From Bacteroides sp. (GTDB taxonomy: Bacteria; Bacteroidota; Bacteroidia; Bacteroidales; Bacteroidaceae), in the NCBI GenBank assembly GCA_019416685.1, contig DXWV01000072.1, forward strand, positions 14,583 through 78,582: a stretch of DNA of 64,000 bases, in the 5' to 3' direction. The notes under the pieces were generated by a model. The model did not search any database, was not told the origin of the DNA, and saw only the letters and a list, made by a program, of their open reading frames with translations. Of this stretch, positions 36,529-45,810 are shown piece after piece. A program made the translations under genes and the position numbers. Every line of letters begins with the position of its first letter. The first letter of the stretch is position 1.

Positions 36529-37302
36529 TTATTTTTTAATACGTGTACCGCTATCTCCATTAATAGCTGACGCTAAGGTGATTACCACTTCTGAGACACC
36601 TGCATTAATTGCTTCAAAAGAATTCTCAAGCTTTGGAATCATACCACCTTGAATAATACCATCGGCTACATATTGATTAAACTCAGCAGGTGTAATCTGC
36701 GGAATAACACTGTCATCATCATTTTCGTCACGTAATACCCCCTTCTTCTCAAAGCAAAAAACAAGAGTCACATCAAAAAGCTGAGCAAGTGCTTTTGCTG
36801 TTTCCCCGGCAATCGTATCGGCATTCGTGTTAAGCATATTCCCTTCACCATCATGAGTCAGCGGAGCCATAACCGGAACTACACCTTTATATATAAGGTC
36901 AGACAACAAAGAAGCGTCTACCTTCTTCACATCACCGACAAAGCCATAATCAACTTCTTTCACCGGACGTTTGGCCGAGCGAATCACATTCATATCCGCC
37001 CCGGTCAGCCCTAAAGCATTCACCCCACGAGCTTGCAGGCCCGCTACAATATTCTTATTGACCAGTCCTCCATAGACCATTGTTACCACTTTGAGTGTTT
37101 CGGCATCAGTTATACGACGCCCATTCACCATTTTACTTTCAATGCCGAGTTGGGTTGCAATCTTTGTAGCCGATCTCCCTCCTCCATGAACAAGGACTTT
37201 ATGTCCTTCAATAGCTACAAAATCATTTAATAATTGGTTGAGTGTGGCTTCTTCTTCTACTATTTTGCCACCAACTTTAATAACAGTCAGTTTTTCTCTC
37301 AT
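36529..37302 (-). CDS. argB: Acetylglutamate kinase
   Basis: This 257-residue amino-acid kinase phosphorylates N-acetylglutamate (in Bacteroides possibly N-succinylglutamate) in arginine synthesis. KVGGKIVEEE (phosphate binding), KVLVHGGGRSATKIATQLGI, NALGLTGADMNVI and MLNTNADTIAGETAKAL are family motifs. Length and the C-terminal GGMIPKLENSFEAI also match. It lies downstream of speA on the same strand, separated by 183 bp that hold a repeat; the pair links arginine synthesis with polyamine synthesis. Confidence 0.94.
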   Translation of the reverse strand: MREKLTVIKVGGKIVEEEATLNQLLNDFVAIEGHKVLVHGGGRSATKIATQLGIESKMVNGRRITDAETLKVVTMVYGGLVNKNIVAGLQARGVNALGLTGADMNVIRSAKRPVKEVDYGFVGDVKKVDASLLSDLIYKGVVPVMAPLTHDGEGNMLNTNADTIAGETAKALAQLFDVTLVFCFEKKGVLRDENDDDSVIPQITPAEFNQYVADGIIQGGMIPKLENSFEAINAGVSEVVITLASAINGDSGTRIKK

Positions 37303-37368
37303 AATTCTATATATTATAATAAAGGAAGGTACGTTAAAAGTCTGAGACAGCTATCAATATATAACTTT

Positions 37369-37440
37369 AAAAACGCAGATTAACGCTGATTACCGCAGAG
37401 TTATTTAATCTTTGCGTAAATTAGCGTAATCTGCGTTTTA
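37369..37440. repeat. Long imperfect hairpin repeat between speA and argB
   Basis: AAAACGCAGATTAACGCTGA at the left and its near-complement (read from the other side AAAACGCAGATTACGCTAAT) at the right form an imperfect stem of about 30 bp with a short AT-rich loop. A diverged relative is at 885-990. Such AACGCAGATT repeats are widespread in Bacteroides intergenic DNA as far as I recall; no coding role is seen. Confidence 0.75.
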
Positions 37441-37484
37441 ATGATAGCGAATTTTACTTTTGGGCACCCTCGCCAAAGGTTCTA

Positions 37485-39377
37485 TTATTCCAAATAGGTA
37501 TATCCGTAAAGCCCGGAACGATAATTTGAAAGGAATTCTTTTCCTTCTTCCACAGAAATCTTTCCTTCTTTTACAGATTTTGTAACCCAGGTTTCCAGTG
37601 TACGCACCAACTTCTTAGGATTATATTGCACATAATCCAGCACTTCTGCTACAGTCTCACCGTCAATGATCTGTTCAATAGTATATCCCTTTTCATTAAC
37701 AGATACATGCACTGCATTCGTATCCCCAAACAAGTTGTGCATATCTCCCAATATTTCCTGATAAGCACCAACAAGGAATACTCCCAGATAATAGGGCTCT
37801 TTACTTTTCAAACTGTGCACAGGCATATAGTGGGCTACATTCTTTGTAGAAATAAAGTTTGCAATCTTCCCATCCGAGTCACAAGTAATGTCCTGCAAAG
37901 TAGCTGACCGCTCAGGCTTTTCATCCAATCTTTGAATAGGCATAATGGGGAATATCTGATCGATAGCCCAGGAATCCGGAAGTGACTGAAATAACGAGAA
38001 ATTACAAAAGTATTTATCAGCCAATAGTTTAGACAGACCACGGAACTCATCCGGTGCATGCTTCAACCCACTTGCTATCTGATTTACTTCACGAGTGATA
38101 GACCAATAAAGACGCTCAATCTGGGCACGAGTTTTCAGGTCAACAATACCATGACTGAACAGATCGAGTGCCTCTTCGCGAATTTGCTGTGCATCATGCC
38201 AGGCTTCAAGCATCTTGTTCTGATTCAAAGTATCCCAAATGCCATACAGCTCCTGCACCAATTCGTGTGCGTCCGGTGCTATCTCTTCTTCATCATCCCA
38301 TTCGGGCAGTGTAGTCGTTTCCAAAACTTCAAAAACAAGTACAGAATGATGTGCCGTTAATGCACGTCCGCTTTCTGTTATAATATTAGGATGAGGAATA
38401 CCATTCTTGTCACTGGCATCTACAAGAGTAGAGATAGAGTCGTTGACATACTCCTGAATAGAGTAGTTCACACTACTCTCGCTACTCGATGAACGTGTTC
38501 CGTCATAATCAACCCCCAGTCCACCGCCAATATCGACAAATTGTACATTAAAGCCCATGGAATGAAGTTGTACATAAAACTGGGAAGCTTCACGCAAAGC
38601 CGTTTTAATACGACGAATTTTAGTCACCTGGCTACCAATATGAAAGTGAATCAGTTTCAAACAATCCTTCATATCTTTCTTTTCCAGAAAATCAAGCGCT
38701 TCCAACAATTCGCTGGAAGTCAATCCAAACTTACTGGCATCACCACCGGATTCTTCCCATTTACCACTACCGGAAGAAGCCAGTTTAATACGAATGCCGA
38801 TATTGGGCATCACATTCAATTGCTTCGCCATCTTGGCAATGAGTTTCAGCTCATTCATTTTTTCTACAACGAGAAAAATACGCTTACCCATCTTTTGTGC
38901 AAGCAAAGCAAGTTCAATATAACTTTCGTCTTTATATCCGTTGCAGATAATCAACGAATCAGAATCAGTATTGACCGCAATTACAGCATGTAGCTCGGGT
39001 TTGGAGCCAGCTTCAAGACCAAGATTAAACTTCTTTCCATGACTGATTATCTCTTCCACAACCGGGCGCATCTGATTTACCTTAATGGGGTAAATGATGA
39101 AATTTTGTGCTTTATAGCCATACTCTTCAGCAGCTTGTTTAAAGCAATAGGCTGTCTTCTCAATCCGATTATCCAGAATATCCGGAAAACGCAGCAACAT
39201 GGGAGCTGCCACATCACGCAACTGTAGTTCATCGACCAACTCCTTCAGGTCGACACCTATGCCATCCTTACGCGGTGTAACAACCACATGACCTTTGTCA
39301 TTTATACCAAAGTACGAAGTTCCCCAACCTGTAATGTTGTAGAGTTCCTCAGAATCTTCAATACGCCACTTTCTCAT
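37485..39377 (-). CDS. speA: Biosynthetic arginine decarboxylase
   Basis: This 630-residue PLP enzyme converts arginine to agmatine, the entry to spermidine in many Bacteroidetes. FIIYPIKVNQMRPVVEEI carries the PLP lysine, LGLEAGSKPELHAV and FHIGSQVTKIRRIKTA follow, and FVDIGGGLGVDYDGT binds the PLP phosphate. The C-terminal half holds the usual insertion and HNLFGDTNAVHV. Length matches the family (about 630). The start ATG is at 39,375-39,377; a well-spaced promoter lies 41-71 bp upstream. Confidence 0.96.
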   Translation of the reverse strand: MRKWRIEDSEELYNITGWGTSYFGINDKGHVVVTPRKDGIGVDLKELVDELQLRDVAAPMLLRFPDILDNRIEKTAYCFKQAAEEYGYKAQNFIIYPIKVNQMRPVVEEIISHGKKFNLGLEAGSKPELHAVIAVNTDSDSLIICNGYKDESYIELALLAQKMGKRIFLVVEKMNELKLIAKMAKQLNVMPNIGIRIKLASSGSGKWEESGGDASKFGLTSSELLEALDFLEKKDMKDCLKLIHFHIGSQVTKIRRIKTALREASQFYVQLHSMGFNVQFVDIGGGLGVDYDGTRSSSSESSVNYSIQEYVNDSISTLVDASDKNGIPHPNIITESGRALTAHHSVLVFEVLETTTLPEWDDEEEIAPDAHELVQELYGIWDTLNQNKMLEAWHDAQQIREEALDLFSHGIVDLKTRAQIERLYWSITREVNQIASGLKHAPDEFRGLSKLLADKYFCNFSLFQSLPDSWAIDQIFPIMPIQRLDEKPERSATLQDITCDSDGKIANFISTKNVAHYMPVHSLKSKEPYYLGVFLVGAYQEILGDMHNLFGDTNAVHVSVNEKGYTIEQIIDGETVAEVLDYVQYNPKKLVRTLETWVTKSVKEGKISVEEGKEFLSNYRSGLYGYTYLE

Positions 39378-39417
39378 TCTAATGTATTCAGTTGTGTTTA
39401 TAAAATATTTAAGGCAA

Positions 39418-39448
39418 CAAAAATAGTTATAAATCCATAGTATACAAT
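39418..39448 (-). promoter_or_regulatory. Predicted speA promoter
   Basis: The minus strand has ATTG ending at 39,445 as -33 element, a 19-bp spacer and TATTTTTG (39,418-39,425), an exact match to TAnnTTTG. The spacing equals the Bacteroides optimum. Confidence 0.6.
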
Positions 39449-39497
39449 CAGAAAGACACGTTTTTTAAATAAGACAGGTTCGGAAGGCACAAATAAG

Positions 39498-40025
39498 TCA
39501 TAGTTTTAATAAATCACGTAGCCGTTGCACTGATTTTTCAATCTGTGAGCGATCCTCTAATTCATCAGCATTAAAAATATACTGGGCCTGAGAATAGAAC
39601 GGCGCACGTTTCTCCAACGCCTGAATGATAAATTCTTTCAGTTCCTCATCTTCTTTACCCTGCAAAATAGGACGCTGCTGTTTGGCAACACGCAGTCTAT
39701 GAAATAAAACATCGGGATGGACATTCAAAAAGACAGTCTTACCATTATGATTCATAAAATCCATATTATCGAAGAAGCAGGGGGCACCACCACCCGTGGA
39801 GATAACAACATTTTCAAAAGCACCTACCTCACGCAACATATTTCTTTCCAGTTCACGAAAACCGGCTTCACCGCGTTCGGCGAATAACTCTCCCACTGTC
39901 TTATGGAAACGCTCTTCCATATACCAGTCGAGATCAACAAACGGTACGTTCAGTGTTCGGGCAAAAGCTTTCCCTAAAGTAGTCTTACCGGCACCCATAT
40001 AGCCGGTCAGGAATATACGAATCAT
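39498..40025 (-). CDS. aroK: Shikimate kinase
   Basis: This 175-residue kinase makes shikimate-3-phosphate in aromatic amino-acid synthesis. The Walker A motif GYMGAGKTTLGKAFA, the shikimate-binding DLDWYMEERF and the GGGAPCF glycine-rich motif are in family order; Arg-rich AKQQRPILQG forms the lid. Length fits the family. The leader carries a 13-bp perfect inverted repeat that covers an exact -7 element. Confidence 0.95.
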   Translation of the reverse strand: MIRIFLTGYMGAGKTTLGKAFARTLNVPFVDLDWYMEERFHKTVGELFAERGEAGFRELERNMLREVGAFENVVISTGGGAPCFFDNMDFMNHNGKTVFLNVHPDVLFHRLRVAKQQRPILQGKEDEELKEFIIQALEKRAPFYSQAQYIFNADELEDRSQIEKSVQRLRDLLKL

Positions 40026-40026
40026 A

Positions 40027-40064
40027 ATTACCTATCTTTTCTTTTCAGAGCAAAGATAGGTAAT
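40027..40064 (-). promoter_or_regulatory. aroK -7 element inside a 13-bp perfect inverted repeat
   Basis: ATTACCTATCTTT (40,027-40,039) and AAAGATAGGTAAT (40,052-40,064) are perfect inverted repeats with a 12-bp spacer, ending 1 bp before the ATG. On the minus strand the upstream arm includes TATCTTTG (40,051-40,058), an exact TAnnTTTG. The dyad could be an operator overlapping the promoter. Confidence 0.6.
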
Positions 40065-40145
40065 ATAATTATAGAATAAACAAAGTTTGCACTTCAATTT
40101 ATTCTAAATTTGTGATGATTTTAAGCAGTTTATATCCTGCGGTAA

Positions 40146-40751
40146 TCACTTAAATACTTTCACTCTATCAGAGAGTGCTTTAAATTCTTTATCACCCGGT
40201 TCTCCAATCGGCATACCAAATGGCATTTCAGCAATCAGATGCCAACTGGCCGGTAATTCCCAGGTACGACGCACTTCTTCATCAATCAGAGGATTGTAAT
40301 GCTGCAGAGAAGCACCAAAACCTGCATCTTCCAACATACTCCAGATTGCTAGCTGATGCATGGCCGATGTTTGTAAGGACCACCCAGGAAAATTATCTTT
40401 ATAACTGACAAATGTATCCTGTAGCGTTTGCACAACATATTGATCTTCAAAGAACAATACAGTGCCATAGCCACTCTCAAAACAATTATCAATCTTTGAT
40501 TCTGTATTTTTAAAAGCCTCCGGAGTTACAATCTTCCGTATAGCATCTTTCACTATTTCCCATAGTTTCTTATGATTCTCACCCAAAAGTAATACGACGC
40601 GGGTCGATTGAGAATTAAAAGCCGATGGCACATGGGTTACCGCAAAATTTATAATCCGTTCTATCTCTTCATCAGAAATAGGTGACTGGTTTGTGATTGA
40701 ATAGTAACTTCTCCTGTGTTTCAGGACATCTTTAAATGATTTCTGCATCAT
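40146..40751 (-). CDS. Nitroreductase-family FMN oxidoreductase
   Basis: This 201-residue protein belongs to the nitroreductase fold. HRRSYYSITNQSPISDEEIE and VPSAFNSQSTRVVLLLG form the FMN-binding N-terminal part; GASLQHYNPLIDEEVR and AEMPFGMPIGEPGDKE are the family C-terminal motifs (closest to the YdgI/YodC-like group). It uses NAD(P)H and FMN; the natural substrate is unknown. It is monocistronic, 120 bp from aroK and divergent from the RNase H gene. Confidence 0.9.
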   Translation of the reverse strand: MMQKSFKDVLKHRRSYYSITNQSPISDEEIERIINFAVTHVPSAFNSQSTRVVLLLGENHKKLWEIVKDAIRKIVTPEAFKNTESKIDNCFESGYGTVLFFEDQYVVQTLQDTFVSYKDNFPGWSLQTSAMHQLAIWSMLEDAGFGASLQHYNPLIDEEVRRTWELPASWHLIAEMPFGMPIGEPGDKEFKALSDRVKVFK

Positions 40752-40797
40752 AGTCTCCTTTCTTTGGGTTTATAATCTTCTATAGAGAACAACTGAT

Positions 40798-40830
40798 CTT
40801 GAAAACTTGTTCGATACTAAAATATATTTG
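40798..40830 (+). promoter_or_regulatory. Predicted promoter of the RNase H gene
   Basis: CTTG (40,798-40,801), a 21-bp spacer and TATATTTG (40,823-40,830, exact TAnnTTTG) lie 32 bp before the ATG. Confidence 0.5.
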
Positions 40831-40862
40831 TAACTTTACCACCCGAATAAATAAAAAGATGA

Positions 40863-41495
40863 ATGGCAAAGCAAAAATTTTATGTGGTATGGGAAGGCGT
40901 AACTCCGGGCATTTATTCTTCCTGGACTGACTGCCAACTACAGATTAAAGGATACGAAGGAGCCAAATATAAGTCATTTGACAGCCGGGAAGAAGCCGAA
41001 CGTGCTCTCGCATCATCTCCCTACGCATATATAGGTAAAAATGCCACAAACAAAAAAGAAAAAAAAATTACCCCGAACACGTTGCCTGCTGCTGTAATAG
41101 AGAATAGTCTTGCTGTAGATGCAGCCTGCAGTGGTAATCCCGGTCCGATGGAGTATCGCGGAGTACATGTAGCCAGCCAACAGGAAATATTTCACTTCGG
41201 CCCAATGAAAGGTACAAATAATATCGGTGAATTCCTGGCATTAGTACATGGCCTTGCCCTACTGAAACAAAAAGGATTCGATATGCCTGTCTACAGTGAC
41301 AGTGTGAATGCTATCAGTTGGGTAAAACAAAAAAAATGCAAAACAAAATTGCCACGCACTGCTGAAACCGAACAACTCTTTCTACTAATAGAACGGGCTG
41401 AAAAATGGTTGAAAGAGAACAAGTACACTACCCGGATACTTAAGTGGGAGACAAAAGAGTGGGGAGAAATTCCTGCCGATTTCGGAAGGAAGTAA
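40863..41495 (+). CDS. Ribonuclease H type I with N-terminal viroplasmin-like domain
   Basis: This 210-residue enzyme degrades RNA in RNA-DNA hybrids. The N-terminal 50 residues (KFYVVWEGVTPGIYSSWTDC ... YKSFDSREEAERAL) are the hybrid-binding 'caulimovirus viroplasmin' domain seen in bacterial and eukaryotic RNase H1. The catalytic domain follows: VDAACSGNPGP (first Asp), NNIGEFLALVHGL (Glu), VYSDSVNAISWV (Asp) and a terminal Asp in PADFGRK. Its stop codon abuts the stop of the convergent outer-membrane protein gene with no gap. Confidence 0.92.
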   Translation: MAKQKFYVVWEGVTPGIYSSWTDCQLQIKGYEGAKYKSFDSREEAERALASSPYAYIGKNATNKKEKKITPNTLPAAVIENSLAVDAACSGNPGPMEYRGVHVASQQEIFHFGPMKGTNNIGEFLALVHGLALLKQKGFDMPVYSDSVNAISWVKQKKCKTKLPRTAETEQLFLLIERAEKWLKENKYTTRILKWETKEWGEIPADFGRK

Positions 41496-42728
41496 CTACT
41501 TGAATTTCTTTATCAGAAAACTCGGATTCACACGTAGATAGACACCAAAGGAAAAACTCGTAGTACTACCCGGATTTATCATTTCTCCGTTCGATTTAGT
41601 CATGGTGCCGGGCAAATGCTGATAAATATCGGCTTTAGCCCCAAGAGCATAATGTTTACCGAATGTACGGGAGTATTCTACAGAGAAAAAAAGAGTCTGT
41701 GGATCATCATAACAGGCCCCCTCTTCCTTAGTGGAAACAGAACCAAAATAGGGAATACCCAGTAAAGAAATAAAGTCCTTCGATATAAAATAACCACCCT
41801 TGATACGGATATCTTTAAGATCGGTATAAGCAGCGGCGTACAATCCTACCCCTTTATCAAACGGCCATAAGTGCCCTGCTTGCTGATAGTAGGCCACTGC
41901 ATCAACTTCCAGATTTACTCTTTTAAGTACGGAGCGGTTTACATTCCAGGTTATTCCGGCTCCGACAGAGCCATTCATCAATGTCTGTACCGAGTTGGTA
42001 TAGATCGTATCCTGCTCCCCCCCACGGTGTTGAATAGTCATTTGTACAGGCGTATAGTAATGAAAGCGCGCATTCGGATCATTGTATTTTATAAGTGAAG
42101 ATAATCCTACTACAAAAGACTCCTGATGCGTATCTTCTTCAAAAATATAACTCATCCAATTGACCCATGCATCCAAATGCAAGCGCCTGGAATCATACAA
42201 AAACTGCAATCCCGTTTCCGGATCGGCAGTAAGATTCAGCTCCGGACTGTAAAGAGGAGCAATTAACCCATGATTAGAGCCACCATAAATATTTCCCAAA
42301 ACAAGATTCACACGAGACAATGCTAATTGTGCTCTGAAATAAGGTAAGATATGCGTTCCACGCTGGTATTGATTTCCTTTCCAGGTAGCTATATCATGAT
42401 AGGCATAGTTGGGGAATTTATAAGCGCCACTATAAATAAGCGCATGTGCTCCTAACTCCAGTTTTATATTTTTCAACGGATAATAAACGACTTTAGGTTC
42501 CAGCCACATACCCGGTAATGAATACCCCTTCATTACAGTACCGGCATATTCATTATCTTTGAAAAAGCTGATATTATCCAGTTCTACCGACAACTCTCCT
42601 ACGCGTTCAGGATTAATGTTGTAATCAGTCTTACAAACTTTCTCTTCCACTTGTGCCCGAACCGTTGTAGTTGCTATGAGAAGCATCATCAAACAACCTG
42701 TCCACCCAATACATCTGTCGTGTTTCAT
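41496..42728 (-). CDS. Outer-membrane beta-barrel protein, unknown function
   Basis: This protein of about 410 residues has a signal peptide ending TTTVRAQ and a body of alternating amphipathic strands rich in aromatic residues. Examples are LEPKVVYYPLKNIKLELGAH and RFHYYTPVQMTIQHRGGEQ. The C-terminal region SFSFGVYLRVNPSFLIKKF fits a barrel end. ATG 42,726-42,728 is chosen over an in-frame TTG at 42,743. It starts 12 bp beyond the stop of the exporter gene, so the two are co-transcribed, which hints at an envelope-biogenesis role. I do not recognise a specific family. Confidence 0.72.
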   Translation of the reverse strand: MKHDRCIGWTGCLMMLLIATTTVRAQVEEKVCKTDYNINPERVGELSVELDNISFFKDNEYAGTVMKGYSLPGMWLEPKVVYYPLKNIKLELGAHALIYSGAYKFPNYAYHDIATWKGNQYQRGTHILPYFRAQLALSRVNLVLGNIYGGSNHGLIAPLYSPELNLTADPETGLQFLYDSRRLHLDAWVNWMSYIFEEDTHQESFVVGLSSLIKYNDPNARFHYYTPVQMTIQHRGGEQDTIYTNSVQTLMNGSVGAGITWNVNRSVLKRVNLEVDAVAYYQQAGHLWPFDKGVGLYAAAYTDLKDIRIKGGYFISKDFISLLGIPYFGSVSTKEEGACYDDPQTLFFSVEYSRTFGKHYALGAKADIYQHLPGTMTKSNGEMINPGSTTSFSFGVYLRVNPSFLIKKFK

Positions 42729-42739
42729 TTTACCATCTA

Positions 42740-44572
42740 TCAAAGGGATTGCATATCATTCAGTCGCTTATAGTATCCGTTCATTTCCAATAATTCTTCA
42801 TGCTTACCGCGTTCTACAATCTCTCCTTCATAAAGTACGCAAATTTCATCTGCATTCTTTATCGTCGAAAGCCGGTGGGCAATAGCAATCGTCGTACGTG
42901 TTTTCATTAATCTTTCAAGAGCTTCCTGCACCAGCCGTTCAGATTCAGTATCAAGAGCTGAGGTCGCTTCATCAAGAATCAAGATCGGTGGATTTTTTAA
43001 TATGGCCCGGGCAATACTGATACGTTGACGCTGCCCTCCGGACAGTTTACCACCACGGTCTCCGATATTGGTATTATATCCATCTTCCTTTTCCATGATA
43101 AAATCATGGGCATTAGCAATCTTGGCAGCTTCTATCACTTGCTCCATAGTAGCATTTTCCACACCGAAAGCAATGTTATTGAAGAAAGTATCATTGAAAA
43201 GGATAGCATCCTGATTTACATTTCCAATCAAACCGCGTAAATCAGATATACGTACATCCTTAATACTGGTACCATCAATTTTTATATCTCCGCCTTGTAC
43301 ATCATGATAGCGAGGCAACAAATCAACCAGTGTAGACTTACCGGATCCGGATTGTCCAACTAAAGCGATTGTTTTTCCTTTTGGTATTGTAATACTGACA
43401 TCCTTCAGTACCTCTCTTTTTTCGTCATAACTGAATGTGATATGTTGAAACTCTATCTTATCATTCAATCCATTCAACGGCTTCGGATTCGGAGATTCCT
43501 TTATTTTGTTTTCTGCTTTCAATATCTTATCTACACGCTCCATAGAGGCCAATCCCTTTGGTATATTATAGCCCGCCTTTGAGAATTCTTTTAACGGATT
43601 AATTACGCTATAGAGAATTATCATATAAAAGATGAAAGATGGAGCATCTATAGCTGAATTATTACCCAATATCAACGACCCTCCAAACCATAACACAACC
43701 ACAATCAACAAGGTGCCCAAAAATTCACTCATTGGATGAGCCAATGATTGTCTGATAGCAACACGATTTGTAGCATCCCGATATTCGTTACTGCACTTTG
43801 TAAAACGATCCACCATTTTCTTCTCCGCAATAAAAGCCTTAATAATACGGAGTCCCCCCAACGTTTCTTCCAGCTGCGACATGGTATCACTCCATTTTGC
43901 CTGCGCCTCCAAAGACTGGCGTTTCAATTTCTTTCCGACAACTCCCATCACCCATCCCATACCGGGTAATACAAGTATTGTAAACAAAGTCAACTGCCAA
44001 CTCGTGATAATCAACGTACTAAAGTAGAAAAGAATCAAAATCGGGTTCTTAATCAACATATCCAGCGAACTGGTAATAGAATTCTCTACCTCACCAACAT
44101 CTCCACTCATACGTGCAATAATATCCCCCTTACGTTCTTCGGAAAAGAATCCCAATGGCAATGACATCACCTTTGAGTATACCATTATGCGAATATCACG
44201 CACTACACCTGTGCGTAATGGGACCATTACAGCTGAAGAAGCAAAATAACAAGACGTTTTCAGCAGTGTCATAAAAGCAAGAAATAATCCTAAAAAGAGT
44301 AAGGTAAGTGACGCCCCATTCGTCTGGATCATTTGGGTAACATAATAATAAAAATTATTCACGCCTATTTCTTTTAGACTTGCACCCGAATCCCAAGGAA
44401 TAAACTCATAAACTTTATTATCCATCTTAAACAGAATCTGTAAGATTGGAATAATCAATGTAAATGAGAAAACATTAAGTACAGCAGACAGTATATTCAA
44501 CAATATAGCCCATCCCAGATATTTCTTATAAGGCGCCACAAATCGGCGCATGAGTTGAAAGAATTCCTTCAT
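42740..44572 (-). CDS. MsbA-like lipid/lipid A ABC exporter (fused permease-ATPase)
   Basis: This half-transporter of 610 residues has six membrane helices (about 1-320) followed by the ATPase domain. Walker A GQSGSGKSTLVDLL, signature LSGGQRQRISIARAIL and Walker B ILILDEATSALD are all intact. It starts at ATG 44,570-44,572 (MKEFFQLMRRFVAPYKKYLG); an upstream TTG is rejected. Homodimers of the family flip lipid A-core or other lipids across the inner membrane. Placement at the edge of a glycosyltransferase region supports a lipopolysaccharide role, but a general lipid or drug exporter is possible. Confidence 0.9.
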   Translation of the reverse strand: MKEFFQLMRRFVAPYKKYLGWAILLNILSAVLNVFSFTLIIPILQILFKMDNKVYEFIPWDSGASLKEIGVNNFYYYVTQMIQTNGASLTLLFLGLFLAFMTLLKTSCYFASSAVMVPLRTGVVRDIRIMVYSKVMSLPLGFFSEERKGDIIARMSGDVGEVENSITSSLDMLIKNPILILFYFSTLIITSWQLTLFTILVLPGMGWVMGVVGKKLKRQSLEAQAKWSDTMSQLEETLGGLRIIKAFIAEKKMVDRFTKCSNEYRDATNRVAIRQSLAHPMSEFLGTLLIVVVLWFGGSLILGNNSAIDAPSFIFYMIILYSVINPLKEFSKAGYNIPKGLASMERVDKILKAENKIKESPNPKPLNGLNDKIEFQHITFSYDEKREVLKDVSITIPKGKTIALVGQSGSGKSTLVDLLPRYHDVQGGDIKIDGTSIKDVRISDLRGLIGNVNQDAILFNDTFFNNIAFGVENATMEQVIEAAKIANAHDFIMEKEDGYNTNIGDRGGKLSGGQRQRISIARAILKNPPILILDEATSALDTESERLVQEALERLMKTRTTIAIAHRLSTIKNADEICVLYEGEIVERGKHEELLEMNGYYKRLNDMQSL

Positions 44573-44715
44573 TAGTTTGTCATTAAATGAATTAGGCCAC
44601 AAAGATAGATGAAAATTTGTAGTTTTACAGAGCCTTCCATCATTTTTATTATATTAGCTAAAGGTATAGTTTACAAAAACCGAGAACAAACCAACTATTT
44701 ATTTCAACAAAAAAA

Positions 44716-45651
44716 TCACCAAAGTAACCAATGATCATAATCTATTCCATATACTCTCTCCATATACATTCCCAAAAACATTCCAGGATTAGAACTAAAT
44801 GTACCAACAAACAACACAGAGCTTTTTAATATTTCTATTGATGAAAAAAGCTTAACCATACTTTCTCTTTTTTCCTGAACATTGAGTTTTAAAAAGTCCT
44901 GGTGAAAATACCCCTTTTCAGAAGATGTAGTCAACGTATAGAAGGTCCATTGGGGATAATCCCTACGCATATTCTCTACAATTTCATATTCGTCTGTAAA
45001 CACATATGCATTCCTAATAGAAGACATTTCTTCTGCCTTCATAATATATTTATTATAATCTTCTAATTCATGTTCTACAAACTTATCACCCCTGCGGATA
45101 TGAAAACCTATATATTCATCCGGAAGATCTATTTTTTTTATATTCTCATTAATTTCATCATATGTCTTTTCATTAAAACGATAAATAATATCAATAATAC
45201 TTCCCGCTAACGCACGTAAACTTCCCATCAGCCCTAATTCCGGAATATTTATCTTTTCCCGTTCAAAATCAACCGACCTAAATTTAAAAAAAACATCTGA
45301 AGTCAAATATGTATGTTTATGCTTCAAACGCCATAAAAGATATTTCAGACGTTCCAATTTGTGTGTATAGAAAAAAGGGTCATTATAACGTATATTATAC
45401 TTATGATGAAAATCATCTGTTATTTCCTCACAAAACGGTAAAAAATAATCAGTCCAGCCATTATTATGTTTAAAATTTGCATCTGCAGAATACAAAGTAA
45501 ATCTAATATTCCATCGCAAACAATAAATAATAGCCAATATCATATTATTTAATTCAGAGTAAAAACCAGCATCAGACCCTATATGAAAGACTAAACTCTT
45601 TCCTTTAAAAGAGTCATTTATTTCCTGATACTTTTCTAAAGTTACTTCCAT
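44716..45651 (-). CDS. Alpha-fucosyltransferase-like protein (GT23/NodZ-type fold)
   Basis: This protein of about 311 residues starts at ATG 45,649-45,651 (MEVTLEKYQEINDSFKGKSL). The segment GFHIRRGDKFVEHEL matches the H-x-R-R-x-D-K donor-binding motif of alpha-1,6-fucosyltransferases. NAYVFTDEYEIVENMRRDYP and SSNPGMFLGM match the following GDP-fucose-fold motifs in order. It would transfer fucose from GDP-fucose to a surface glycan. It is isolated on the minus strand between the exporter and a plus-strand glycosyltransferase pair, and is strongly AT-rich. A different deoxysugar or hexose donor cannot be excluded. Confidence 0.68.
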   Translation of the reverse strand: MEVTLEKYQEINDSFKGKSLVFHIGSDAGFYSELNNMILAIIYCLRWNIRFTLYSADANFKHNNGWTDYFLPFCEEITDDFHHKYNIRYNDPFFYTHKLERLKYLLWRLKHKHTYLTSDVFFKFRSVDFEREKINIPELGLMGSLRALAGSIIDIIYRFNEKTYDEINENIKKIDLPDEYIGFHIRRGDKFVEHELEDYNKYIMKAEEMSSIRNAYVFTDEYEIVENMRRDYPQWTFYTLTTSSEKGYFHQDFLKLNVQEKRESMVKLFSSIEILKSSVLFVGTFSSNPGMFLGMYMERVYGIDYDHWLLW

Positions 45652-45780
45652 ATCTATTATTTCAATATTAAGAAGCAAAGATAATATGATATAATGAAAA
45701 TCCATTTTAACAAGAGAAGAAAAAGAATATAAAAAAAGAAAATTCAATAAATTATTCCATTAAATCATTTGTTTTTAATT

Positions 45781-45788
45781 TATCTTTG
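45781..45788 (+). promoter_or_regulatory. Predicted -7 element of the GT-D-like gene
   Basis: TATCTTTG matches TAnnTTTG exactly, 22 bp upstream of the ATG at 45,811. No convincing -33 was found at the expected distance. Confidence 0.45.
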
Positions 45789-45810
45789 CGAGAAACATAT
45801 CATTTTAGCT

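Noticed and set aside
42729..44602. TTG starts at 42,743 and 44,602 for the barrel protein and exporter
   Set aside because: ATG codons just downstream give standard N-termini and normal spacing.
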